A stretch of 64,000 bases of DNA from Pedobacter frigidisoli. GTDB taxonomy: Bacteria > Bacteroidota > Bacteroidia > Sphingobacteriales > Sphingobacteriaceae. Below, piece by piece: positions 7,908 through 16,436 of this stretch (positions within the stretch are counted from its first letter, which is position 1; each line of letters opens with the position of its first letter). The notes under the pieces were generated by a model. The model was not told the origin of the DNA. It worked only from the letters and a program-made list of their open reading frames with translations, and did no database searches. The stretch lies in NCBI RefSeq assembly GCF_004331675.1, contig NZ_SJSN01000001.1, forward strand, positions 434,001-498,000, written 5' to 3'. A program made the position numbers and the translations under genes.

Positions 7908-8894
7908 ATGAAGAAAATTTTCGTCGTACTTGCCGTTACTTTTGCTTTTTTAAGCAATGCTAAAGCTCAAAAAATCGATACGCTTTCCATCACTCTAGAG
8001 AATGTAAAATATCCTTATCCTGTAAAATATTTACCAATAACAACTGAGGGCCAAGATATTAAAATGGCTTATATGGATGTTGCACCAACCAAATTTGCTA
8101 ATGGCAAAACTGCCATTTTGTTTCATGGAAAAAACTTTGGCGGCTATTATTGGGGAAATGTAATTAAGGCACTTACTGATATTGGTTACCGTGTAATTGT
8201 ACCAGATCAAATTGGTTTTGGCAAATCATCGAAACCATTTATTCATTACAGCTTCCATCAAATGGCGGCTTGGAATAAGAAGTTGCTTGATACGCTTGGC
8301 ATCCAAAAAACAATCGTTTTAGGGCATAGTATGGGCGGCATGTTGGCGACTAGATTTGCTTTAATGTATCCAGATAAAACAGAAAAACTATTGCTCGAAA
8401 ACCCGATTGGATTGGAAGATTATAAAACTTTTGTCCCTTATATTACAACTGAACAACAATATCAAACGGAGTTGAAAACAACCGCAGAAAGTGTTCGAAA
8501 ATACTACCAAACTTCATATTTTACTTATTGGAAACCAGAATATGAGTATTTGGTAAATGTTGCTGGTGGAGTAACTTTTAGTGCCGATTATCCACGATGG
8601 GCAAAGGTAGCGGCAATGACTTTCACTATGATTTACGAACAACCTGTGGTTTACGAGTTCCAAAACTTAAAGGTTCCAACGGTATTATTTATTGGTAAGG
8701 AAGATAAAACCATTGTAGGTAAAGGTCTTTTAACTCCAGATCAACAAGCTTTACATGGACAATATCGGTTTTTAGGTAAACAAACTGCTTCAAAAATTCC
8801 TGGAGCAAAAATTATAGAATTTGAGGCTTGCGGACATATTCCTCATGTTGAAATCGCCACTGAGTTTTTAGTAGCACTAACTGGGAGTCTATAG
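7908..8894 (+). CDS. Exported alpha/beta hydrolase
   Basis: This 328-residue hydrolase has a cleavable signal peptide (MKKIFVVLAVTFAFLSNAKA). It shows the alpha/beta fold marks: an oxyanion-hole HGKNFGG (~74-80), the nucleophile elbow VLGHSMGGM (Ser in GHSMG), and a C-terminal histidine in EACGHIPHVE. The acid is probably Asp in IGKEDKT. It acts in the periplasm on an unknown ester, lactone or amide. It stands alone between the GntR operon and a convergent dehydrogenase gene, separated from the latter by only 26 bp without a clear terminator. Confidence 0.9.
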   Translation: MKKIFVVLAVTFAFLSNAKAQKIDTLSITLENVKYPYPVKYLPITTEGQDIKMAYMDVAPTKFANGKTAILFHGKNFGGYYWGNVIKALTDIGYRVIVPDQIGFGKSSKPFIHYSFHQMAAWNKKLLDTLGIQKTIVLGHSMGGMLATRFALMYPDKTEKLLLENPIGLEDYKTFVPYITTEQQYQTELKTTAESVRKYYQTSYFTYWKPEYEYLVNVAGGVTFSADYPRWAKVAAMTFTMIYEQPVVYEFQNLKVPTVLFIGKEDKTIVGKGLLTPDQQALHGQYRFLGKQTASKIPGAKIIEFEACGHIPHVEIATEFLVALTGSL

Positions 8895-8920
8895 GAAAAA
8901 AAGTTTTAATTAATGGTTGA

Positions 8921-9922
8921 TTAAACAAGTATTCTAGAAACATCATCAATACTTTCATTCTTTAAGAGCAAGGAAACGTTTTCGAGTGTTTTTTCTGCAA
9001 TTTCGGTTAATGCCTCCTTGGTAAAAAAGGCTTGGTGACCAGTAACCAATACATTAGGAAAACTGATTAAGAGTTGGATATCATCATCGCCCATTATACT
9101 GCCAGACAAATCCTTGAAAAATAACTTTTCCTCCTGCTCGTAAACATCAATGCCAAGTGCTGCAACCTGCCCATTTTTTAGGGCCACTATAATGTCTTGC
9201 GTATTCACAAGTCCGCCGCGACTGGTGTTGATTAGCGTTACACCTTTTTTCATTGCAGAAAGGCTGTTGGTATTAATTAGGTGGTGGTTTTCTGCGGTAA
9301 GCGGACAGTGAATAGATACGATGTCTGCATGTTTTATTACTTCGTGAAATGGCATGAAATTTACGCCTATCGACTTTAATGTATCATTTTCAAAAGGATC
9401 AAAGGCGACGATTGTGCAGCCGAAGCCTAGCATAATCTTGCAAAAGGCAGCGCCAATTTTTCCAGTTCCAATTACACCAACGGTTTTACCAAAAAGGTTG
9501 AAGCCCATCAACCCGTTAAGCGAAAAATTTTGTTCCCTTACACGGTTGTAGGCCTTATGTGTTTTGCGATTTAAGGTAAGCAACATCGCCACGGCATGTT
9601 CTGCAACAGCTTGCGGTGAATAAGCTGGAACACGGCAAACCCTGATTCCAAATTTCTTTGCCGCCTCTAAATCTACATTGTTAAAACCAGCGCACCTCAA
9701 CGCAATTACCCGAACACCTTTATTGGCTAGGGTTTCGATAACGGCAGCATTGAGCTTATCGTTTACAAAAACACAAACTGCATCGGTATTGGGCTTAATC
9801 GCATCAACGATGTGAGGGCCCAAATGTGTTTCCCAAAATTCTAGCTCGTGGCTATAATCTAAATTACAGTTTTCGAAAAATTCGCGGTCGTAGGGTTTTG
9901 CAGAGAAAAACAAGATCTTCAT
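8921..9922 (-). CDS. D-2-hydroxyacid dehydrogenase (LdhA-like)
   Basis: This ~333-residue NAD-dependent dehydrogenase of the D-isomer-specific family interconverts a 2-oxoacid such as pyruvate and the D-hydroxyacid. Visible are GVIGTGKIGAAF (Rossmann glycine motif), RCAGFNNVD with the substrate arginine, NTSRGGLV, the acidic DVYEQEE segment typical of D-lactate dehydrogenases, and the catalytic histidine in VTGHQAFFT. I prefer ATG 9922 over one six codons upstream: MKILFFSAKPYD is the normal family start, and a box TATTTTTA lies directly before it. D-lactate fermentation is likely but not proven. Confidence 0.92.
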   Translation of the reverse strand: MKILFFSAKPYDREFFENCNLDYSHELEFWETHLGPHIVDAIKPNTDAVCVFVNDKLNAAVIETLANKGVRVIALRCAGFNNVDLEAAKKFGIRVCRVPAYSPQAVAEHAVAMLLTLNRKTHKAYNRVREQNFSLNGLMGFNLFGKTVGVIGTGKIGAAFCKIMLGFGCTIVAFDPFENDTLKSIGVNFMPFHEVIKHADIVSIHCPLTAENHHLINTNSLSAMKKGVTLINTSRGGLVNTQDIIVALKNGQVAALGIDVYEQEEKLFFKDLSGSIMGDDDIQLLISFPNVLVTGHQAFFTKEALTEIAEKTLENVSLLLKNESIDDVSRILV

Positions 9923-10326
9923 TGTGCTAAAAATACGCAATAAAAATTAGATAGCTTTTGATCTTGTTTTTTATACCCTTTGGACTTGATTTTTAAGTAT
10001 CTGCCTTTTGCTACATTGCACAATACCTATGTTCTTAAACCTGATATAAGTGTAAAACCCACAGCTGCAATTTTTCATTGCGGCGAGGATTTGAAACGTT
10101 AGCAGGACTGCTGCAAGCGAAAGATTACTTGCTTTCATTTCCAAATCTTCTACAATCATGTTGCTTTCTGAAATGCCATTTGAATGGACTTTCATAGCGT
10201 TTATGTATAAAGTTCTGAATCTGAAAGGGCAACTTACATAAGTTCTTTTGAAAATTTTCGTTATAGCTATAATCATAAAATTGTATGTTTGGATAAAACA
10301 CACAGTTAAACCTAAAACCATTTAAA
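9923..10326. other. Divergent intergenic region with the OmpA-gene promoter
   Basis: This gap holds no convincing gene: two minus-strand frames of 90-116 codons cross it but lack family features and one overlaps the OmpA gene. A perfect -7 box TATGTTTG lies at 10284-10291, predicting a start near 10298 and a ~30-nt leader for the OmpA-like lipoprotein. No good -33 element is seen. The rest shows nothing recognisable. Confidence 0.5.
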
Positions 10327-10857
10327 ATGAACATTACTAAAAACTTCTTCCTTACGGGGCTAATTGCGGCATCAACTTTAGCCATGTATTCTTGCAAAGC
10401 AAAGAAGTTGGTTACTAAGCCAGACCCTGCACCAGTTTCTAAACCTAAACCTGTGGAAGAGAAAAAGCCTGAGCCTGTACCAGAAAAGGAGCCAGAAAAA
10501 CCGGCCCCAGCAGAAAAGCCTAATTTTAATCTTGATAATATTCAGTTTGAGTTTAATTCTTTTGTATTAAAAACATCCTCATTCGCTATCTTGGATCAAG
10601 CTGTAGCAGAAATGAAGAAAGCACCAAATACGAAGTTTATACTCAATGGCCATTCTTCTGCAGAAGGAACTCCAGAGCATAACTTATCTTTATCTGTCGA
10701 TCGTGCCAACGCCGTTAAATCTTATTTTGTTAATGCTGGCATTAATGCGGCAAACTTTACTATTGTTGGGCATGGTGAAAAAGAACCAATAACCAGTAAT
10801 GATAGCGAAGAAGGGCGTGTAATGAATAGAAGAACGGAGATTAAAGTGCAGAATTAG
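10327..10857 (+). CDS. OmpA family lipoprotein (Pal-like)
   Basis: This 176-residue lipoprotein has a signal sequence with lipobox MYSC (C23), a Pro/Glu/Lys-rich linker (~35-75) that would span the periplasm, and a C-terminal OmpA domain (~80-176). The domain has the peptidoglycan-binding residues in LSVDRANAVKSYF (Asp and Arg) and a closing NRRTEIKV. Such proteins tether the outer membrane to peptidoglycan by binding diaminopimelate. The linker is longer and more repetitive than in E. coli Pal. It is monocistronic: own promoter at 10284-10291 and strong terminator at 10881-10914. Confidence 0.92.
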   Translation: MNITKNFFLTGLIAASTLAMYSCKAKKLVTKPDPAPVSKPKPVEEKKPEPVPEKEPEKPAPAEKPNFNLDNIQFEFNSFVLKTSSFAILDQAVAEMKKAPNTKFILNGHSSAEGTPEHNLSLSVDRANAVKSYFVNAGINAANFTIVGHGEKEPITSNDSEEGRVMNRRTEIKVQN

Positions 10858-10880
10858 AAAGCTAGTTTCTTAATATATTA

Positions 10881-10914
10881 CAACAAAAGCCAGCAATATT
10901 GCTGGCTTTTGTTG
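10881..10914. terminator. Perfect-palindrome terminator after the OmpA gene
   Basis: A 34-bp perfect palindrome begins CAACAAAAGCCAGCAAT and ends with its complement, followed by TTTT. It lies 23 bp past the stop codon. Because the palindrome has A and T runs on both outer sides it could work in either direction. Confidence 0.85.
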
Positions 10915-11605
10915 TTTTAGTATATGTATCGTAGAAGCTGTTATCAATTTCAATCAAGCCAAAAAGTGTTAAAAACGAGAAAGCCCCATATCTCTATGAG
11001 GCTATATTGAATGTCTTATAAGTATCCACCGATAAAACTAAACCAAACAAACTATATCATAAACGCAGTGGTTAAATTATTGTTTGTATTTATTTTAAAC
11101 AAATTGGGAATATTCGAAAATCGATATCATTAATTTTTTTGCTGAAGTATTTACTGTTAGAAATCTCACGAACCCATGTCAATTTGCAGATAAATGCAAC
11201 CGTATTAATAATCGTGGTTAAGAGCGGCATGTTTGAGAGTGAATTTGGTTCAAGGAAAATGGCTTACGGTTGATGAATAAACTGAACAGATACTAAATGA
11301 AAATCTTTCTGATATTTGTACTAGGGTTTAAGCAAACATTTAATTGACATCTCAACATCGTCCCGATATTTAGATTTAATTTAAGGAACACGTTCATTTT
11401 GGACGTGTTTTCTTATAAAAAAAGCCTTTCATAAATGAAAGGCTTTAGAGTTTTAATCTAAATCGTCCCGTAGATTTAATTTTAACGAGATAAATGTAAC
11501 GTTAAGTCGCTCATATTCAAAGTAAAAGGTAAAAATACCCTGCTTGTGTATCTACTTTACTTATGCAATTGTATCTAATGAGTATTCATTTTTAGATGCA
11601 AGATA
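10915..11605. other. Long gene-free interval with two hairpins and a duplicated segment
   Basis: About 690 bp without a supportable protein. It contains a hairpin AGCCCCATA...TATGAGGCT (~10982-11003), a weak stem AACACGTTC/GGACGTGTT (11387-11409) followed by TTTT, and a strong stem AAAGCCTTTCAT-AA-ATGAAAGGCTTT (11421-11446). A ~25-bp phrase beginning ATCGTCCCG occurs twice (11357-11384 and 11462-11485), on either side of the hairpins. An untranslated RNA ending at the 11387-11409 stem is possible but I cannot identify it. Confidence 0.5.
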
Positions 11606-11638
11606 CAAACGGACAACCTTTTAAAGGTTTCCCGTTTG
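11606..11638 (-). terminator. Terminator-like hairpin of the GH2 gene
   Basis: Arms CAAACGG (11606-11612) with CCGTTTG (11632-11638) and AACCTTT (11615-11621) with AAAGGTT form a nested stem with a small internal mismatch, 16 bp past the stop codon on the minus strand. The trailing T-run is weak. Confidence 0.55.
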
Positions 11639-11653
11639 CATTCTTTGATAAAC

Positions 11654-13882
11654 TTATTTTTTCTCTACAACGGCAATACCAGCATCGATATATTGGCCAC
11701 CCTGTTTTTGAGTACAGTGGATAGCAATAACATTTTTACCGTTTGCGATTAGCGCATTTTGTGCTTCCTTACTCATTTTTACCATAGAATAATTGGAGGT
11801 ATAATTTGGTATTGTAGCTGCCTTAATCCCGTTGATGTAAACTTCGGCATCTTCATCATGATGAATGTAAAGCACCAAATCCTCTCGATTAATACCTTTC
11901 AAATCGCCTAGGCTAAATTCTCGGCGCATCCAAATATTATCAGTGTTCCACACCGTTTTTACATTGGCACCTGGTGTTGCCTTAGTACCAAATCCAGCCT
12001 GACCAGATTTCCAAGCCGCATCATTAAATTTGCTGTTCATCCATTCTGTTGCTGGCTGATCAAAGGTATACTTCCAGGTTTTAGCCTCTGTTTGCGATGA
12101 TGGCAAAACGTCTTTAATGAAAATATTGGTTTTAATAGATTTTTCGTTTGATGCCCTGATTTTCTCAACCGCACCTTTAATCACTTCTCTATCGTAAGTG
12201 ATTAATCCGTTAAGTTCAACCTCAACATCGGTTATTTCGGTGTAAACCGCAGCACTTAAACCTTTGTTAGTTTTAAAAATAGCGAGATCAGTTGCAAAAT
12301 CATCATATAACTTAGTGTAATCTTTTTCATTATCAATCATGATGTAAGTTGGTCCCGTTTTCCAGGTGTGGCCGGGTATAATATAACCAATACCGCCATA
12401 TTCTCCACAAGCTAAAGTTTGTACCTTACTTGTTGGAACTGCAGGTGGTGGGTAGCTGTGGATATCCAGCACATCTCCAACACCAAAATGTTCCCAACCA
12501 CTTCCTTGGTTAATTAATCGAGTTGGATCTAAATTGCGAACCTGGTCTACGTATTCTGCAGTGTTGTGTTGTGCCTGCCCTTCGTTAAAAATTACCCAAC
12601 TGATAATGCTTGGAGAATTCCAATGTGTTTCGATCACTCTGGTTAACTCTGATTTAAATGCGGGCTTATTTATTGGAGGTACATGCTCGGTGTACGAATT
12701 TGGCGATGGCATATCCTGCCAAACCATTAAACCTAGCTTGTCTGCCCAATAATACCACCTATAAGGCTCTACCTTAATGTGTTTTCTAACCATGTTGAAG
12801 CCAAATTTCTTCGTCATTTCTAAATCGTATTTCAAAGCCTCATCTGTTGGTGCAGTATAGCCACCATCTGGCCAAAAGCCTTGATCCAACGGGCCGATTT
12901 GGAAGAGAAATTTATTATTCAGGAACATTTTTTTAAAGCCACCTTCCTCGGCAATGGAAATTTTCCTCATTCCAAAATAACTAGAAACGGCATCGAGGTT
13001 TTGCGCTCCCTTTTTTAATGTAATGGTTAGGTCGTAAAGAAATGGACTGTCTGGCGACCAAAGTTTTGCATTGCTTACAGGAACAATAATCTCTGTATTC
13101 GATTTGCCGATTTTGGTTTGCACCAGCTTAGTTCCATCTTTTACCTTAATCTCAACATCTGCAGCAGAATTACCAGCAGTGCTCACAATTAACTTGACTA
13201 CAGATTTATCGATATCAGGAACGATCTTAATGTTGCTAATGTTCGTTTTAGGAACTGGCTCTAACCAAACAGTTTGCCAAATGCCAGTAACTGAAGTGTA
13301 CATAATTCCTTGTGGATTTAGGGTTTGTTTTCCACGTGGAAAACCACCTTTATCTGTTGGATCGTATACACGAACTGCAATATCCTGTTCTCCAGCACCC
13401 TTTATAGCTGTGGAAATGTTATAGCTGAAAGGATCGTATCCGCCAGTATGAATACCCAAGCTTTTGCCGTTTACAAAAACCTCAGCTTCGTAATCTACAG
13501 CACCAAAATGCAATAAGATATCTTGTCCTTTCCAGTTTGTTGGAACATTAAATTTACGACGATACCAAATGCTCTCATGATGCTCCATTACGCCAGATAG
13601 TGCAGATTCTACAGCGAAAGGAACAAGGATAGTCCTCGCTAAATTTCCAGTCGGTAGCGATTCAATTTTACTTGTAGCGGGCTGGAATTGCCAAACTCCA
13701 TTTAGGTTTAACCATTTCTCCCTAACCAGTTGTGGTCTTGGATATTCGGGCAATACGCTTTCGGGTTTTACATCCTTAGCGAACTTGCTCATTAAAATTG
13801 CTTTTTTGGGTTGCCATTGCTGTGCAGATAAAAATACCGGACTTACAGCAAAAGCCAGAAAGAGAAGATTTCTGAGTTTCAT
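11654..13882 (-). CDS. Secreted glycoside hydrolase family 2 enzyme (beta-galactosidase/glucuronidase type)
   Basis: This 742-residue enzyme has a signal peptide (residues 1-20). In order it shows a jelly-roll sugar-binding domain (~45-210, with WYRRKF and VNGKSLG), an Ig-like domain (~215-310) and a TIM barrel (~315-570). The acid/base glutamate is in IFNEGQAQHN (E434) and the likely nucleophile in ACGEYGG (E494). An extra C-terminal beta-sandwich (~590-740) follows, with galactose-binding-like strands (NIWMRREF, DEDAEVYING). It would cleave terminal beta-linked sugars in the periplasm or outside. The exact sugar is unclear. No SusC/D pair is adjacent, so it is not part of a visible polysaccharide utilisation locus. 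Confidence 0.9.
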   Translation of the reverse strand: MKLRNLLFLAFAVSPVFLSAQQWQPKKAILMSKFAKDVKPESVLPEYPRPQLVREKWLNLNGVWQFQPATSKIESLPTGNLARTILVPFAVESALSGVMEHHESIWYRRKFNVPTNWKGQDILLHFGAVDYEAEVFVNGKSLGIHTGGYDPFSYNISTAIKGAGEQDIAVRVYDPTDKGGFPRGKQTLNPQGIMYTSVTGIWQTVWLEPVPKTNISNIKIVPDIDKSVVKLIVSTAGNSAADVEIKVKDGTKLVQTKIGKSNTEIIVPVSNAKLWSPDSPFLYDLTITLKKGAQNLDAVSSYFGMRKISIAEEGGFKKMFLNNKFLFQIGPLDQGFWPDGGYTAPTDEALKYDLEMTKKFGFNMVRKHIKVEPYRWYYWADKLGLMVWQDMPSPNSYTEHVPPINKPAFKSELTRVIETHWNSPSIISWVIFNEGQAQHNTAEYVDQVRNLDPTRLINQGSGWEHFGVGDVLDIHSYPPPAVPTSKVQTLACGEYGGIGYIIPGHTWKTGPTYIMIDNEKDYTKLYDDFATDLAIFKTNKGLSAAVYTEITDVEVELNGLITYDREVIKGAVEKIRASNEKSIKTNIFIKDVLPSSQTEAKTWKYTFDQPATEWMNSKFNDAAWKSGQAGFGTKATPGANVKTVWNTDNIWMRREFSLGDLKGINREDLVLYIHHDEDAEVYINGIKAATIPNYTSNYSMVKMSKEAQNALIANGKNVIAIHCTQKQGGQYIDAGIAVVEKK

Positions 13883-14090
13883 AACTTATTTTATTTGGTT
13901 ACTCATGTGTTTGTTAATGCGATTATAAGAATAAAAAATCGATTTAGTAAACAGGAAACGAAGATTTTGATTGTAATTTGATGGAGAAGTTTTTTAAGAG
14001 ATCGCTTTTAATTGTCGTAATGACAATTAAAAAGCAATTTTACGATGGCCGTACCTATTGTAAATAAATTGATACAGAAAGCCATTAAGA

Positions 14091-14510
14091 TTAATCCTTA
14101 TCGATTGACCATTTATATTCAGATATGGTTGCCAACAATAAGCTTGATGCACTGACTACAAAAACTGAGTAATTAAATGGTGCTCTGTAACCTGCAAAGA
14201 ATAACATGCTTAGGGCAAAGATGAGTGTAAGAAAAAAACTTCCAATGGCAGCCAATCTTATTTTGTAACCAATTAATAAGAGAATTGCAAAAATGACTTC
14301 GCCAGCGGTGGCTAAAATTGCCATAATATTTGTTGTACTTCTGTTAAGATAAGGCATTAAGCTGTTGGTATAATCAACAAATATCGGCCAACTTCCCCAA
14401 CCCACATTTTCTGATCCTGGTGCACCAAGCCAACCAAATCGATCCAACACTGGTAATATAAAACCAATGCCCAGCGCCAAGCGAAGAAATAACTGAGGAA
14501 TATGTTTCAT
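14091..14510 (-). CDS. DoxX-like membrane protein
   Basis: This 139-residue protein has four hydrophobic helices and a DoxX/TQO-small-like layout (LRLALGIGFILPVLDRFG near the start; AGEVIFAILLLIGYKIRLAA in the middle). The N-terminal acidic/aromatic insert YTNSLMPYLNR is typical of Bacteroidota members. Enzymatic activity has not been assigned to this subgroup. It is 62 bp from the aldose epimerase on the same strand, so co-transcription is possible. Confidence 0.75.
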   Translation of the reverse strand: MKHIPQLFLRLALGIGFILPVLDRFGWLGAPGSENVGWGSWPIFVDYTNSLMPYLNRSTTNIMAILATAGEVIFAILLLIGYKIRLAAIGSFFLTLIFALSMLFFAGYRAPFNYSVFVVSASSLLLATISEYKWSIDKD

Positions 14511-14571
14511 GGACTATTTATAGGGCTTAGTACACTATGTTGAAGTTTAATAAGTTAAGTTTAAATAAGAA

Positions 14572-15438
14572 TTAAAAACACTCTACTTCCAAATAGCGTT
14601 CCCAATTTTCGCCAGCAGCAATCTTGATAATTCCCTCTTTATGTTCTAAATCCTGGTCGTGGTTAACGCCATCGGCAACGCCACACCAAGGTTCTAGGCA
14701 AACAAATGGCGCATTGGTTGCAGCCCAGATTCCGAAGAATGGAAAATCCTCAAAATGAAAATGTAAACCGTAATCATTTTTTGTATTCAATAAGCTTATG
14801 CAGTTACTTTGGATAGTTTTAAAGACTAAGGCATCGTTGTAAAAGAGATCGTGTGTTAAGTTTAGCTTATGTCCGCCAAGCTCAATGTTTGCTGTATCGT
14901 CTGCTACCAACCCATCTTCTAACTTCCAGTAAGTTAATTTCTCATCGGCATTAAAGGCAAGGTAATAATCCTCGTATTTTGTATTTGGCGTATTTGGAAC
15001 AGCAAAAGCAGGATGAGCGCCAATAGAAAAATACATTTCTTCTGTTCCAGTATTAACTACTTCGTAAGTTAAATTGAGCTTCCGATCAATCAGTTGATAT
15101 TTCAGTCTCAACTCAAAATAAAATGGATACAACTTTAAGGTATCATCACTTTGTGTTAAAGTGAAAACAGCTTCAGTTCCACTAATTTTGTCAAAATTAA
15201 AAACATGGTCGCGGGCGAATCCATGGCGAGGCAAGGCGTAGTTTTTTCCCTTATAGTTAAAGCTATCATTTTTTAGTGAGCCCACAATTGGAAATAAAAC
15301 GGGACTGTGTTTTGCCCAAAATTTGGGATTGGCATCCCATAAATATTCTATGCCGGTTTCTTTACTAAATAAGCCTTGTAGCTCTGCTCCTTTAGCCGCC
15401 AGGCTCACTTTTATATAGTCGTTTTCGAGAGTTATCAT
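14572..15438 (-). CDS. Aldose 1-epimerase family protein
   Basis: This 288-residue beta-sandwich protein of the galactose mutarotase-like superfamily is of the shorter LacX/YeaD-like type. Visible are the LPRHGFARDHVF segment (catalytic/binding histidine and arginine), FSIGAHPAF with a second conserved histidine, and CLEPWCGVADG with the likely catalytic glutamate. It would catalyse anomer interconversion of a hexose or a hexose phosphate in the cytoplasm. There is no signal peptide. It reads away from the divergent small membrane-protein operon at 15541. Confidence 0.88.
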   Translation of the reverse strand: MITLENDYIKVSLAAKGAELQGLFSKETGIEYLWDANPKFWAKHSPVLFPIVGSLKNDSFNYKGKNYALPRHGFARDHVFNFDKISGTEAVFTLTQSDDTLKLYPFYFELRLKYQLIDRKLNLTYEVVNTGTEEMYFSIGAHPAFAVPNTPNTKYEDYYLAFNADEKLTYWKLEDGLVADDTANIELGGHKLNLTHDLFYNDALVFKTIQSNCISLLNTKNDYGLHFHFEDFPFFGIWAATNAPFVCLEPWCGVADGVNHDQDLEHKEGIIKIAAGENWERYLEVECF

Positions 15439-15540
15439 TACCAGCTAAATTAACAAATTAGATGTGCTTAAGAAACATCTTTTTTATTAAATTTGATTGA
15501 TCCTCCCTATCAAACTTCGTTAAAATAAAAAACTAGATTT

Positions 15541-15915
15541 ATGGTAGTAAAAATTTTGAGTTCGGTATTAATTCTTGTAGCACTTTACATGGGGCTAAAA
15601 CAGGGATGGGCAATGGTTTCCGGCAAACCCTTAATGGTTGAAATGTTTGCTAAATGGAATGTTGGCAAAAATGGATTAATGATTATTGGTGCTTTTACCA
15701 TTATTGGTGCCATTCTGGTTTTAATACCGCAAACATTTATGTGGGGCAATTTTATTACCGCAGCAGGTATTTTGTTAATCATTTGTTTTCACTTAAATGA
15801 AACTTCGGTATCATCTGCTGAGCGCTTGAAAGGCGTTGCAATTGAGTTGCCTTTCCTATTACTATCACTTGTGATTATTTATTTACAACATCCACTGGCA
15901 AAAAATGTAGGCTAA
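15541..15915 (+). CDS. DoxX-like small membrane protein
   Basis: This 124-residue protein has four hydrophobic segments (~4-22, 42-60, 68-86, 100-118) and a DoxX-like arrangement with a conserved-looking WAMVSGKPLMVEMFAKW loop. Function is unknown. Its stop codon shares one base with the next start codon (TAATG at 15913-15917), so translation of the two is likely coupled. Confidence 0.65.
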   Translation: MVVKILSSVLILVALYMGLKQGWAMVSGKPLMVEMFAKWNVGKNGLMIIGAFTIIGAILVLIPQTFMWGNFITAAGILLIICFHLNETSVSSAERLKGVAIELPFLLLSLVIIYLQHPLAKNVG

Positions 15916-16319
15916 TGAAACATTTTCTAATTGGTTTCCTTTTATGTGTAACACATGTTACTTTTGCTCAAAATCAAATTAAAAAATCTATGCCTCTTGA
16001 TCTTACCAAACTATCGAATGCAAAGGTAAAAGCTGCAATTGCCGCTTTACAAAAAGGGGATGAAAAGGCTTGGTTTCCTTTATTTTCGGCGGATGTTAAA
16101 CTTTATGATGACGGAAACCAAATGCAGTTTAATAATTTCTTTAAAAAGGCACTCGGTCATGAACGTTTTACCAGTATCGACAAAGTAGAAAATAACGGAT
16201 TGGATGTTTATGGCAATTTCCACTCCGACCAATGGGGAGATTTTACAACTTTCTTTAAATTTCAGATTGGAAAAGAAGGGAAGATTATTAGGTTGGATAT
16301 TGGACCGGCCTCTTATTAA
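15915..16319 (+). CDS. Exported NTF2-like / SnoaL-fold protein
   Basis: This 134-residue protein has a signal peptide (MKHFLIGFLLCVTHVTFAQ). A small alpha+beta domain follows, with the cone-shaped NTF2-like pattern: a helix (KVKAAIAALQKGDEKAW), then FSADVKLYDDG, a helix and strands ending in KIIRLDIGP. These domains bind small ligands or act as cyclases; no catalytic residues can be assigned. Start overlaps the stop of the membrane protein upstream, so the pair may work together at the inner membrane. Confidence 0.7.
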   Translation: MKHFLIGFLLCVTHVTFAQNQIKKSMPLDLTKLSNAKVKAAIAALQKGDEKAWFPLFSADVKLYDDGNQMQFNNFFKKALGHERFTSIDKVENNGLDVYGNFHSDQWGDFTTFFKFQIGKEGKIIRLDIGPASY

Positions 16320-16436
16320 GTTGGAAGTTAAAAGTTTTGAGTAAGGAGTTTTGGGAACATTCTTATTCCTAAGTTTCCTTTTTTTAGAACTTGGTAAGGA
16401 AAACTCTAAACTCTTAACCCCAAACCCCCAACTACT

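Noticed and set aside
9971..10397. Two minus-strand frames upstream of and overlapping the OmpA gene
   Set aside because: Overlap with a clear gene and its promoter, with no recognisable domain and unusual composition.
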